Positions 10,987-19,597 of a stretch of DNA of 64,000 nt are shown piece by piece. How positions within the stretch are numbered: the first letter of the stretch is position 1; each line of letters opens with the position of its first letter. The translations under genes and the position numbers were made by a program. This stretch comes from an uncultured Gammaproteobacteria bacterium (GTDB lineage: Bacteria > Pseudomonadota > Gammaproteobacteria > Steroidobacterales > Foliamicaceae). Where the stretch lies: the NCBI GenBank assembly GCA_951828235.1, contig OX639965.1, positions 579,191 through 643,190 on the forward strand, written 5' to 3'. Under the pieces are notes generated by a model. It saw only the letters and a list, made by a program, of their open reading frames with translations, was not told the DNA's origin and did no database searches.

Positions 10987-13723
10987 CGAGGCCGCCTGGC
11001 GGGAAACCCTGGAGCAGATCCGCCCCTCGGTCGTTTCCCTGAGAGTCAACAAGACGCGGCCCTTCGACACCGAGTCCAACACGCTGCTGGACGGAACCGG
11101 CTTCGTGGTGGATGCCGGTCGCGGGATCATCCTGACCAACCGGCACATCGTGTCCACCGGCCCGGTGCGGGGCGAGGCGCTGTTCGCCAACCAGGAGGAG
11201 ATCGAACTTGAGCGGCTGTACGCCGATCCCGTGCACGATTTCGGCTTCTTCCGCTACGATCCGGCCGGCCTGCGCCACATCCAGCCCGAGGGCCTGGAGC
11301 TGGCCCCGGAAGGCGCCCAGCTTGGGCGCGAAATCCGGGTGGTGGGCAACGATGCGGGCGAACGGTTCTCCATCCTTGCGGGAACCATCGCGCGGCTGGA
11401 CCGCGCCGCTCCCAACTACGGGTTCGGGCGCTACAACGATTTCAACACGTTCTACATACAGGCTGCGTCCGGCACCTCGGGCGGGTCCTCGGGCAGTCCG
11501 GTCATCGACATCGAGGGGCGCGCCGTCGCCCTGAACGCGGGCGGCCAGGTGCGCGCGCAGAGCAGCTATTTCCTGCCGCTGCAGCGAATCCGCCGGGCGC
11601 TGGCCCTCATACAGGAAGGCAAGCCGGTGCCCCGCGGCGGACTGCTGACCACCTTCGAGCAGCTTCCGTACGACGAATTGCGCCGGCTGGGGCTGGGAGA
11701 GGAAGCCGAGGCCGACGCCCGGGCGGCCTTTCCCGAAAGCGCCGGCCTGCTGGTGGTGCGCTCCACGCTGCAGGGATCGGCGGCTTCGTCCGAGTTGACG
11801 CCGGGCGACATACTGCTGCGGGTCGAAGACGAGGAGTTCCCCGACTTCCTGCGCCTGGAAAGCGTGCTCGACGAAAGCGTCGGCCGGCCGGTAACGCTGC
11901 TGATCGAGCGCCGGGGCCGCGTCGTGGAAGCCGCCATCGAAGTGAGCGACCTGCACGCAGTCACTCCGCGCGAGTACATCGCCTTCGGCGGATCCTTTCT
12001 GCACCAGACCTCCTACCAGCAGGCCCGCCATTTCAACGTGCCGCTGGACACCATTTACGTGGCGCAACCGGGCTACCTGCTGGGGCTGGCCTCGATCGAG
12101 AACGGATCCATACTGCGCGAAATCAACGGTCTGCCTCTGCGCACGCTGGATGACGTCGAGCAGGCCCTGTCGGTGCTGGGGCATGAAGACGTGGCCCAGA
12201 TCCGCTACAGCACGCCGCGCAACCCGCGCGCCGACCAGTTGCGCAGCGCCCGCACCGGGCGGCGCTGGTTCGCGGCCGAACGCTGCCGGCAGGCCGAGAG
12301 CAGTCAGCACTGGTCGTGCCGGCCGCTGGAGGCCGCACCGCAGGCGAAGCCGCCCGAACCGCGCATGACGCAGCCGCGCAGGTTCGACGATTCCAGGCTG
12401 CGCCGGATAGCGCCTTCGCTCGTGCACGTGCGCTTCGACATGCCCTACGTGGTGTCGGCGGTCAACGGGCAGCACTACTACGGCGCCGGGCTGATCGTGG
12501 ACACCGAAAGGGGCTGGGTGGTCGTGGACCGCAATACCGTGCCGGAAACGATCGGCGACGCGGTGCTGACCTTCAACGGCACGCTCGAGGTAACGGCCCA
12601 GGTCGCCGCCATCCATCCCGTGCATAACCTCGCCGTGCTGCAGTACGACCCGGCGCTGCTGGGCGACACGCCCCTGCGCGAAGCCGCCTTCGCTCCCGGC
12701 CCGCCTGACACGGGCGAGGAAATCTTCCTGGCCGGCTTTCGCCCCGACCTGGAGCCGGTCATCCGGTCCTACGAGGCCGGGGAGCTGAAACTCATCAACC
12801 TGGCGCCGTCGAATTTCGGGGGGTTTCGCGAGGCCAACCTGGAAATACTGGAAGTGGAAAACGCGGACACGCAGATTTCCGGCGTGCTGCTCGATTCCCG
12901 GTCCAGGGTCGTGGCGCTCTGGAGCAGTTTTGCCTCGGGATCAAGAAACCGCCCCAACGAAATTGTCGCCGGCCTTCCGATCGAACATGTCCAGGTGATG
13001 CTCGATGACCTCCGGCGGGAGGCCGATTGGCGTTCCCTGGAAATCGAATGGCAACGCGCGCCGCTGTCGGTGGCGCTGCGCCGCGGGCTGCCGGAAGACT
13101 GGCGGCGCAAGGTGGAAGAGCATGACACCGAACGCCGCCAGGTCCTGCTGGTATCGCGAACCGTGGCCGGCACGCCCGCCGCCGGGCATGCGCAACCCGG
13201 CGACCTGCTGCTGACGATCAACGGCCGCATGGCCACGCGGCCGCAAGAAGTCGAGCGGGCCGTGGCCGGCCTGTCGGAGGCCGAGTTGCTGATGTGGCGC
13301 AACGGCGAAGAGGTGGAACTGAAATTCGAGACGGTGGAACTCGGCTGGGAAGGCCTGCGCGAGGTGTTGTTCTGGGCCGGCGCGCTGATTCAGGACCCGC
13401 CGCGCGGCATGGCGGCCCAACTGGCGATCCGGCCGCAGGGCGTCACCATCCAGCACTACACCTACGGCTCGCCCGCGCATCGCTATCTTCTGCCGATCCG
13501 TTTCCTGCAGATTACGGGGCTGGACGGCCACCCGGTCGCCAACCTGGACGAGTTCACCGCTGCGCTTCGGAGGATTGGCGATACGCCGATTGTTCGCGTC
13601 GAGGGCATAACGCCCACCGGAGCAACCAAGGTCGCCACGGTCAAGCTGGACTCCGGCTACTGGCCGAGTTCGCGATTGCGCTTTACCGAAGGCACCTGGG
13701 AGCGCGCAACCCTTAACCCCTGA
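10922..13723 (+). CDS. Double trypsin-like/PDZ protein, second unit degenerate
   Basis: The 933-residue exported protein starts at ATG 10922 (AAGGAG 10 nt upstream; signal peptide RLIWAAAGLTLASLVAQAQ). The first trypsin-like domain has the full triad: His75 in LTNRHIV, Asp106 in HDFGFF and Ser190 in SGGSSGSPV. PDZ-like segments follow (about 270-345 and 360-430). A second protease-like unit (about 480-720) has lost the triad: the His position reads VVVDRNTVP and the Ser loop reads QISGVLLDSRSRV. A further PDZ-like region ends the chain. The layout resembles the eukaryotic double-HtrA protein Nma111/Ynm3, probably by convergence. It is likely a periplasmic protease or chaperone. Confidence 0.85.
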   Translation: MRLIWAAAGLTLASLVAQAQDNEAAWRETLEQIRPSVVSLRVNKTRPFDTESNTLLDGTGFVVDAGRGIILTNRHIVSTGPVRGEALFANQEEIELERLYADPVHDFGFFRYDPAGLRHIQPEGLELAPEGAQLGREIRVVGNDAGERFSILAGTIARLDRAAPNYGFGRYNDFNTFYIQAASGTSGGSSGSPVIDIEGRAVALNAGGQVRAQSSYFLPLQRIRRALALIQEGKPVPRGGLLTTFEQLPYDELRRLGLGEEAEADARAAFPESAGLLVVRSTLQGSAASSELTPGDILLRVEDEEFPDFLRLESVLDESVGRPVTLLIERRGRVVEAAIEVSDLHAVTPREYIAFGGSFLHQTSYQQARHFNVPLDTIYVAQPGYLLGLASIENGSILREINGLPLRTLDDVEQALSVLGHEDVAQIRYSTPRNPRADQLRSARTGRRWFAAERCRQAESSQHWSCRPLEAAPQAKPPEPRMTQPRRFDDSRLRRIAPSLVHVRFDMPYVVSAVNGQHYYGAGLIVDTERGWVVVDRNTVPETIGDAVLTFNGTLEVTAQVAAIHPVHNLAVLQYDPALLGDTPLREAAFAPGPPDTGEEIFLAGFRPDLEPVIRSYEAGELKLINLAPSNFGGFREANLEILEVENADTQISGVLLDSRSRVVALWSSFASGSRNRPNEIVAGLPIEHVQVMLDDLRREADWRSLEIEWQRAPLSVALRRGLPEDWRRKVEEHDTERRQVLLVSRTVAGTPAAGHAQPGDLLLTINGRMATRPQEVERAVAGLSEAELLMWRNGEEVELKFETVELGWEGLREVLFWAGALIQDPPRGMAAQLAIRPQGVTIQHYTYGSPAHRYLLPIRFLQITGLDGHPVANLDEFTAALRRIGDTPIVRVEGITPTGATKVATVKLDSGYWPSSRLRFTEGTWERATLNP

Positions 13724-13725
13724 CT

Positions 13726-13756
13726 TGGGAGCGAGGGCGGGACGCCTTCGCTCCCA
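13726..13756. repeat. REP-like palindrome between convergent genes
   Basis: A 14-bp stem (TGGGAGCGAGGGCG pairing with CGCCTTCGCTCCCA, one G-T) encloses a GGA loop. It sits three bases after the protease stop and before the end of the convergent hydroxylase gene. It lacks a T-run, so it is not a standard terminator, but it could protect or end both transcripts. A near copy lies inside the neighbouring gene at 14713-14741. Confidence 0.7.
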
Positions 13757-13763
13757 GGAGCCC

Positions 13764-14966
13764 TCAGCGCATCGCGCGCTCCGCCAGCACGCGTTTTAAC
13801 GGCGGCAACCGGTCCACCGCGCCCAGCGCCAGGGCCGCAAGGGGCGCGAGCGCGCCCTCGAAGGCCGCATTGATGGCGTGAATCCCGAGTGACATTTCTT
13901 CCCCGTAGCGGGCCCGCTCGCGGGCGAAGCGGTCCAGCACGCGGGCATCGCCGATCAGCGCATCGCCCTGCTCGCTGCACACGCGGCTCAGCGCCCCGGC
14001 GTCGCCCAGCCCCAGGTTGAGCCCCTGGCCCGCGAGGGGATGCACCGTCCGCGCCGCTTCCCCCACCAGTGCGTAGCGCTCCCCGGAAGCGCGAGCCGCG
14101 CGGCCCCGGCGCAAGGGAAAAGAGGCAATCGGCGTGGCGGGAGTGAGTTCTCCGGCTACCGACGCGCCGGCCTCGTTAAGCTCCGCCATGAGACCCTCGC
14201 CGTCCAGCTGCCTGAGTCGTTCCGCCCGCTCGTCGGGCAGGCTCCAGACGATGCTGAACCGGCTCTCGCTCAGGGGCAGCAACGCCAGCGTGCCGTCATC
14301 GGAAAATCGTTGCCAGGCCGTGTCACCGCCGCGCTCGCCGCAATCCGCTTCGAACACCAGCCCGGTCTGGCCATAGCCGCGCGCATGGAATTCGATTCCC
14401 AGCGCCGAGCGCAGCTTCGATTGGGCGCCATCGGCGCCGACCAGGAGTTCGGCAGCGACCTCCTCGCCGTTGTCAAGATCGAAATAACCGCAATCCTCCT
14501 TGATTCGCACGGACGCCAGCTCCGTGCCGGAATACACGCGGATTCCGGCGCAATCGTCCGCCAGGTCCCAGAGAGAGCGCCGCAGCGGCGCCTCGTGCGC
14601 CACGCTGCCCAGCGCCTTCACGCCAAGCTCGGCCGCATCGAAAGTAATCGAGTTCCCGGGCGCGGGTGGGCCCTCTCCCCGCCAGACGACCATCCGGGAG
14701 AACGCATGCCCCGGGAGCGAGGGCGTCCCGCCCTCATTTCCAGGCTGCAATCCGCACTCGGCGAGCAGTTCCGCAGCACCGGGCGAGAGGCTGAGCGCGC
14801 GTTGTGGTGCCTTCCCTTCAGCTCCTCTCTTCCCTTCAGCTTTCCGCGGCGGCGAACGCTCGACCAGCGCGACGTCCCAGCCGCAGCGGCGATTGAGCAG
14901 CAGCGCGCAGGCCAGGCCGACGGTGCCGCCGCCGGCGACCGCGGCCTGAACGACGGCGGAACTCAC
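13764..14966 (-). CDS. UbiH/UbiF/VisC-family FAD monooxygenase
   Basis: This 400-residue flavoprotein belongs to the ubiquinone-ring hydroxylase family. It has the Rossmann motif VAGGGTVGLACALLLN at the N-terminus, GADGAQSKLRSALG in the middle, and the FAD-ribityl motif LVGEAARTVHPLAGQGLNLGL. The GTG start at 14966 overlaps the stop of ubiH by 4 nt. It is probably the second of two ring hydroxylases (UbiI- or UbiF-like), acting at a different carbon. About 30 residues near the N-terminus look inserted: a charged KAEGKRGAEGK stretch and GNEGGTPSLPG, the latter encoded by a REP-like palindrome. Confidence 0.9.
   Translation of the reverse strand: MSSAVVQAAVAGGGTVGLACALLLNRRCGWDVALVERSPPRKAEGKRGAEGKAPQRALSLSPGAAELLAECGLQPGNEGGTPSLPGHAFSRMVVWRGEGPPAPGNSITFDAAELGVKALGSVAHEAPLRRSLWDLADDCAGIRVYSGTELASVRIKEDCGYFDLDNGEEVAAELLVGADGAQSKLRSALGIEFHARGYGQTGLVFEADCGERGGDTAWQRFSDDGTLALLPLSESRFSIVWSLPDERAERLRQLDGEGLMAELNEAGASVAGELTPATPIASFPLRRGRAARASGERYALVGEAARTVHPLAGQGLNLGLGDAGALSRVCSEQGDALIGDARVLDRFARERARYGEEMSLGIHAINAAFEGALAPLAALALGAVDRLPPLKRVLAERAMR
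14713..14741. repeat. REP-like palindrome inside a coding sequence
   Basis: The left arm GGGAGCGAGGGCG, loop TCC and right arm CGCCCTC repeat the hairpin at 13726-13756 in inverted orientation. The last six bases of the right arm have drifted. On the coding strand it is read in frame as part of GNEGGTPSLPG within the FAD monooxygenase, so the element appears to have been accommodated by the gene. Confidence 0.7.
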
Positions 14967-16171
14967 AACGGGAGTCCGCGCGCCAGGCGCGACATGCGCC
15001 CGCCCTGCCCCAGCGCGAAACGCGCCAGCAGCGGCTTGGCTTGCGGGAGGACATCGAACGCCTGCAGGCCCAGCCCGCGCAGCGGGCGCAGCCAGGCGCT
15101 CTGACTCAGCCGCGCAAGGCTGTCGGTAAAGCGCACCACATTGGCCTGGTCCCGCCGGCGCCATCCCGCATAGCGCGCCAGCAGCACGGGGTCGCCGGGA
15201 TCGGCCGGCGGACGCCCTCCGGCGGCCAGCGTTTCCGACAGCGCCGCGACGTCGCGCAGCGCCAGGTTGAATCCCTGGGCTACCAGCGGATGGACGCTGT
15301 TGGCGGCGGCGCCCACCAGCACCGAACGGGGCGCCGTGACCCGCTCCGCCCGGTCCAGCGCCAGCGGATAGACGGCCCGCGGCCCCACCGCCACGAACTC
15401 GCCGGCGCGGTAACCCATCAGTTCATGCAAGTAGGCAAGCAGGTCCGCATCCTTCATTTCCCCGAGACTCTCCGCGCCCCGGTTCGATACGATAACGAAC
15501 CCGTAACGGCGACCGCCCGCGGGCAGCACGGCCAGCGGACCATTGGCGGTGAAGCGCTCCCAGGCGGTGTCCGGCCGGATCACCTTGCGGACCTCGGCCA
15601 GCCCCGTCAGCGCCACCTGCGGGTATTGCCTGTGCTCGGCCGCAATCCCGAACCGTTCGCGCAACGGCGAGCGGGCGCCTTCCGCGACCGCCAGCAAGCG
15701 GGCGCTGAGCTTCCTCGGCTTTCCGGAGCCGGCCTTGGCGCTGACGCGTACCCGATCGGACTCCACCGTCACCGAACTCACGGTGGCCGGGCAGAAGATG
15801 TCGACGCTGTCCGATTCGCGCAGACGGTCCCACAGCGCCTGCCCCAGCACGCGGTTGCGGACGACGCTCCCCAGGCTGTCCAGTCCCTGCGACGCGGCCT
15901 CGATCCGGGCGCCCCCGAAGCAGCCACGCTCGGAAATCTCGACCGACCGGATCGGGCTGGGCGCTTCGGCAAGCCGCGGCCAGACGTCCAGATTCTCAAG
16001 GATCCGCACCCCGGTCCGCGCAATCGCGCTGGTTCGGTCATCGAGGCTGGGCTGCCCCGGATCCTCCGGCGGCACGGCCTCGACCACGGCCACCTTCAGT
16101 CCCAGTTCGGACAGCGCCACCGCGAGACTGGCGCCCGTGAGCCCGCCGCCGGCCACGACGACGGCGTACAT
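14963..16171 (-). CDS. ubiH: 2-octaprenyl-6-methoxyphenol hydroxylase
   Basis: This 402-residue FAD monooxygenase hydroxylates the ubiquinone ring. It begins VVVAGGGLTGASLAVALSE, has the DDRTSAIA motif near residues 43-51 that is typical of UbiH, the EGARSPLRERFGI segment, and the C-terminal VGAAANSVHPLVAQGFNLALRD FAD motif. It lies between pepP (1-nt overlap) and a second hydroxylase (4-nt overlap), the classic gammaproteobacterial pepP-ubiH-ubiI order. Confidence 0.93.
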   Translation of the reverse strand: MYAVVVAGGGLTGASLAVALSELGLKVAVVEAVPPEDPGQPSLDDRTSAIARTGVRILENLDVWPRLAEAPSPIRSVEISERGCFGGARIEAASQGLDSLGSVVRNRVLGQALWDRLRESDSVDIFCPATVSSVTVESDRVRVSAKAGSGKPRKLSARLLAVAEGARSPLRERFGIAAEHRQYPQVALTGLAEVRKVIRPDTAWERFTANGPLAVLPAGGRRYGFVIVSNRGAESLGEMKDADLLAYLHELMGYRAGEFVAVGPRAVYPLALDRAERVTAPRSVLVGAAANSVHPLVAQGFNLALRDVAALSETLAAGGRPPADPGDPVLLARYAGWRRRDQANVVRFTDSLARLSQSAWLRPLRGLGLQAFDVLPQAKPLLARFALGQGGRMSRLARGLPL

Positions 16172-17481
16172 CAGCCGGATCCGACCAGCGCTTCGATTTC
16201 GTCCGGGTCTTTGGGCAGCGCGCCTGTCAGCACTTCGTGCCCGGAGTCAGTCACCGCCACGTCGTCCTCGATGCGAATGCCGATTCCGCGGAACGCCTTT
16301 GGCGCGTTGCTGTTGTCCGGGGCGATATAGATGCCCGGTTCGACCGTGCAGCACATGCCGGGCTCCAGCCTGCGGGGCTCGCCGCCGGCCTCGTAGTCGC
16401 CCACGTCGTGCACGTCCATCCCCAGCCAGTGCGAGGTGCGGTGCATGAAGAATTCGCGGTAGGCCCCGTCGCGCACCAGCTCGGACACCTTGCCCTCGAG
16501 CAGGCCGATTCGCTTGAGCCCGCGCGTGATCACGCCCACGGCGGCGTGATGCGGGTCGAGGATGGCCACGCCGGGCTCCATCGTATCGATCGCCGCGCGC
16601 TGCGCTTCCAGCACGATCTCATAGACGGCGCGCTGTTCCGCGGAATAGGCGCCGCTGACCGGCCAGGTGCGGGTGATGTCGGACGCATAGCCTTCAAGCT
16701 CGCAGCCCGCATCCACCAGCAGCAGGTCGCCGTCGCGCATCCGGCTCACGTTTTCCTTGTAATGAAGGATGCAGGCGTTGGCGCCGGAGGCGACGATCGG
16801 GGGATACGAGTGGGTCGCCCCGTTCCGCTTGAAGCGGTAGATGATCTCCGCTTCCACCTGGTATTCGTACATGTCCGGACGGGTGCGCCGCATCGCGCGC
16901 TTGTGGGCATCCACCGCCAGCGCCGCGGAACTGCGCATGCAGTCCAGCTCCGTCGAGTGCTTGCACAGGCGCATTTCATGCAGGTAGTAGTCCAGCGCCG
17001 CAACCTGCACCGGCGCCTTGTTGCGCTCCTTTGACTGGTCGCGCAACTTCTTCAGCCAGCCGCCCAGGCGGGCCTCGAAGGCCGGGTTATTGCCGAGGTC
17101 GTAGTGCACCGTGTCGCAGCCCTTCAGCAGCTTCGGCATGAACTCGTCCAGCTGGCCGATGGGATAGGCGCAATCCGCGCCGTATTGCTTCTCCGCGCCC
17201 TCCGGTCCGGCGCGCTTGCCGTCCCAGTGTTCGCGCTCGGGATCGCGGTCGCGGCAAAACAGCACGAACTCGCCCTCGTCGCGGCCCGGCACCAGTACGG
17301 CCACCGCCTCGGGCTCGGCGAAGCCGGTCAGGTAGAGGAGGTTGGTGTCCGGGCGGTAGGGATAATCGACGTCGCGGCTGCGCACCCGCACCGGGCTTGC
17401 CGGAACGACGGCGGCACAGCCGCGACCGAGCGCGCCCAGCAGGGCGCGGCGCCGGCGGGCGAAGTCTTCTGCCTTGAGCAT
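16171..17481 (-). CDS. pepP: Xaa-Pro aminopeptidase P
   Basis: This dimetal M24 peptidase of 436 residues removes N-terminal residues preceding proline. The N-terminal domain (PYRPDTNLLYLTGF) is followed by the pita-bread catalytic domain with metal ligands in LLLVDAGCELEGYASDITRTW, HRTSHWLGMDVHDVGDY, CTVEPGIYI and GIGIRIEDDVAV. Length and synteny (upstream of ubiH, divergent from the zapA cluster) match PepP. It is the first gene of a three-gene minus-strand operon; only 41 nt separate it from the divergent TIGR02449 gene. Confidence 0.96.
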   Translation of the reverse strand: MLKAEDFARRRRALLGALGRGCAAVVPASPVRVRSRDVDYPYRPDTNLLYLTGFAEPEAVAVLVPGRDEGEFVLFCRDRDPEREHWDGKRAGPEGAEKQYGADCAYPIGQLDEFMPKLLKGCDTVHYDLGNNPAFEARLGGWLKKLRDQSKERNKAPVQVAALDYYLHEMRLCKHSTELDCMRSSAALAVDAHKRAMRRTRPDMYEYQVEAEIIYRFKRNGATHSYPPIVASGANACILHYKENVSRMRDGDLLLVDAGCELEGYASDITRTWPVSGAYSAEQRAVYEIVLEAQRAAIDTMEPGVAILDPHHAAVGVITRGLKRIGLLEGKVSELVRDGAYREFFMHRTSHWLGMDVHDVGDYEAGGEPRRLEPGMCCTVEPGIYIAPDNSNAPKAFRGIGIRIEDDVAVTDSGHEVLTGALPKDPDEIEALVGSG

Positions 17482-17522
17482 TTGCCGATTTTAGCCGGTC
17501 GTCCGTGCTATATTCGCGCGTC

Positions 17523-17747
17523 ATGACACAGGAACAGAACCTGCAGGAAGAGATCGAATTGCTGTCGGAGCGGGTCGACGAGCTGCTCGACCTGAACGAC
17601 CAGTTGCGGCGCGAGAACGCCGCGCTGCTTGCGCAGTGCGAGAAGCTCCAGGGCGAACGCTCGCAGCTCTTCAATACCCGGGAGGAAGCACGCCAGCGGG
17701 TCGCCGAGATGGTCCAGCGGCTGCGCAGCATGGAACGCAGCGTGTGA
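17523..17747 (+). CDS. TIGR02449-family small coiled-coil protein
   Basis: This 74-residue protein is almost wholly a predicted coiled coil (heptads such as LSERVDELLDLNDQLRREN). It belongs to the TIGR02449 family, which in gammaproteobacteria sits just upstream of zapA and resembles ZapB, so a role beside the FtsZ ring is plausible. The ATG at 17523 is preferred over an in-frame GTG 18 nt upstream. Its stop overlaps the zapA GTG by 4 nt. Confidence 0.85.
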   Translation: MTQEQNLQEEIELLSERVDELLDLNDQLRRENAALLAQCEKLQGERSQLFNTREEARQRVAEMVQRLRSMERSV

Positions 17748-18073
17748 CCGAAGAGCTCAAGACCGTCAGGCTTCGTATCCTGGGCGAGGACTACACAATC
17801 GCCTGCGAGCCTGAGGACCGGGAGTTACTGAAGAGTGCGGCGCCGCTGCTCGACGAGCAGATCGAGAACGTGCAGCGGCAGGACCCCCTGCTCGACACCG
17901 GCAACGTATTCCTGCTGGCGGCCCTGAAGCTCGCCACCAACCTGGTGCAGGCGCAGCGGGACGGCGACAGCAGCGCCAAGGAAACCCGCGACAGCGTGCG
18001 CAGCGTACGGCGCCGCGTGGAGCGGCGTCTCGAGAAAGCGGCTGCCGGCGCCGAGGCGCAGGCGGCCGGCTAG
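17744..18073 (+). CDS. zapA: Cell division protein ZapA
   Basis: ZapA cross-links FtsZ filaments at midcell. The 109 residues begin TEELKTVRLRILGEDYTIAC, the conserved ZapA fold start, then a tetramerising helix (GNVFLLAALKLATNLV) and an Arg/Glu-rich coiled coil. The GTG start overlaps the stop of the TIGR02449 gene. Only 58 nt separate it from fau, too little for the 6S RNA gene that often lies here. Confidence 0.9.
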   Translation: MTEELKTVRLRILGEDYTIACEPEDRELLKSAAPLLDEQIENVQRQDPLLDTGNVFLLAALKLATNLVQAQRDGDSSAKETRDSVRSVRRRVERRLEKAAAGAEAQAAG

Positions 18074-18131
18074 AACCGGAAACGAGGGCACTGCCCTCAC
18101 AGCGTCCCCGCCCTCGACACAAAGCCACACT

Positions 18132-18713
18132 ATGCCGGTTGACGACTTGCGCTCCTCAATGCGCAAGAGGCGCGCGAACCTGAGCGCCGAGCAGCGCGAC
18201 GACGCGGCCCAGCAATGCGTGCAACGGGCACGCGCCCTGCCGGCGATCCGGCGCGCAAGCTGCATCGCGGCGTACCTGGCCCACCGCGGCGAAGTGTCCT
18301 GTGAACCGATCATCGAATGGGCGCTGGGACGGAGCGTGGAGGTGCTTCTGCCGGTTGTTGCCGGACGGCACATGCGGTTCGCGCGGTATCGTCCCGGCGA
18401 CAAGCTGGTAAGGAACCGATGGGGAATACTGGAGCCGGATTGGCGTCCCGGGCGCTGGGTGAGCGCGAGGCGGCCGAGCGTCGTGTTGACCCCGCTGGTG
18501 GCCTTCGACGGCGGCGGCAACCGCCTCGGCCAGGGCGGCGGCTACTACGATCGCACGTTCGCGTTCCGCAATGCCGGGACGCACTGGCGGCGGCCGCTGC
18601 TGCTGGGCCTGGCCTACGAATTCCAGCAAGTGGGCAAGCTCGATGCCAAGCCCACCGACGTGCCACTGGACGCCGTAATCACCGCGGGGCAATTCCACGA
18701 GTTCCGGCGCTGA
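18132..18713 (+). CDS. fau: 5-formyltetrahydrofolate cyclo-ligase
   Basis: This ATP-dependent enzyme of 193 residues converts 5-formyl-THF to 5,10-methenyl-THF in folate metabolism. The signature PLVAFDGGGNRLGQGGGYYDR (residues about 121-141) is fully conserved, and the N-terminal SSMRKRRANLSAEQR helix is typical. Its position after zapA and before rpiA is the standard gammaproteobacterial order. Confidence 0.94.
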   Translation: MPVDDLRSSMRKRRANLSAEQRDDAAQQCVQRARALPAIRRASCIAAYLAHRGEVSCEPIIEWALGRSVEVLLPVVAGRHMRFARYRPGDKLVRNRWGILEPDWRPGRWVSARRPSVVLTPLVAFDGGGNRLGQGGGYYDRTFAFRNAGTHWRRPLLLGLAYEFQQVGKLDAKPTDVPLDAVITAGQFHEFRR

Positions 18714-18817
18714 TCCCCGCCGGGCCTCGCCCGCAAGGCTGTGTCGGCGCGCTCCATATAATGGCGACGCTCGGCAACTCGCGAGGCTTTCCCTCGCCCC
18801 CGCCAAGGTAAAACCGC

Positions 18818-19495
18818 TTGCGATCGAATAAAGCCGACAAAGAGGCAGCGCTGGCGGCCAAGCGCCACGCGGCGCAGGCCGCGATCGAGCGCATCCCGCA
18901 CGACTGCCTGCTGGGCGTAGGCACGGGCAGCACCACCAACGAGTTCATCGCGCTTCTCCCGCAAGTTCGCGACCGGATATCGAAGGTCGTCTCGAGTTCG
19001 GAAGCCACGACCGCCCTGCTGCGCGACCTCGGTTTCGAGGTGTCGCCCCTGAGCCAGTGCGGGACGCTGGACCTCTACGTGGACGGCGCCGACGAGACCG
19101 ACGAGCACCGCCGCCTGATCAAGGGCGGCGGCGGCGCGCTGACCGGCGAGAAGATCCTGGTAGCGTCCTCGCGGCGCTTCGTCTGCATCGTGGACGAGAG
19201 CAAGCGGGTCAAGCTGCTGGGCAAGTTCCCGCTTCCGGTGGAGGTCATCCCCATGGCGCGCTCCGCCGTGGCGCGCAAGCTCGTCGCGATGGGCGGCCAG
19301 CCGCAGTACCGCGAAGGCATGATCACCGACTACGGCAACGAGATCCTCGACGTGCACAACCTCAAGATCCTCGACCCGGAAGAAATGGAAAGCGAGATCA
19401 ACCAGGTCCCCGGCGTCGTGACCGTGGGCCTGTTCGCGCGGCAGCGACCCGAGGTCGTGATCGTCGGCACCCCTTCCGGAACCTGCACCCTCTAA
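18818..19495 (+). CDS. rpiA: Ribose-5-phosphate isomerase A
   Basis: RpiA interconverts ribose-5-phosphate and ribulose-5-phosphate in the pentose phosphate pathway. The 225 residues contain [14 protein letters not shown], the active-site [20 protein letters not shown] and [11 protein letters not shown] segments, and the closing GTPSGTCTL. The start is an unusual TTG at 18818 with AAGGTA upstream; no better start gives the expected N-terminus. Confidence 0.95.
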   Translation: MRSNKADKEAALAAKRHAAQAAIERIPHDCLLGVGTGSTTNEFIALLPQVRDRISKVVSSSEATTALLRDLGFEVSPLSQCGTLDLYVDGADETDEHRRLIKGGGGALTGEKILVASSRRFVCIVDESKRVKLLGKFPLPVEVIPMARSAVARKLVAMGGQPQYREGMITDYGNEILDVHNLKILDPEEMESEINQVPGVVTVGLFARQRPEVVIVGTPSGTCTL

Positions 19496-19498
19496 CCA

Positions 19499-19547
19499 GG
19501 GAGGGAGGACGCCGCGCCATCCAGGAAGGCGGGAGGCCTTCCCTCCC
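19499..19547. repeat. Intergenic hairpin after rpiA
   Basis: Outer arms GGGAGGGA and TCCCTCCC are separated by 33 nt that include GAAGGCGGGAGGCC. The arm composition resembles the REP-like elements at 13.7 and 14.7 kb, so this may be a diverged member. It starts four bases after the rpiA stop and may act as a transcript end or stabiliser; there is no T-run. Confidence 0.45.
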
Positions 19548-19597
19548 CCCATCATGGCAAAATGCCCGCCTCACGCCAGCCCGAAGGAAACCCGCCC

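Noticed and set aside
18074..18131. 6S RNA (ssrS) between zapA and fau
   Set aside because: The gap is only 58 nt, far shorter than 6S RNA, and has no long paired structure.
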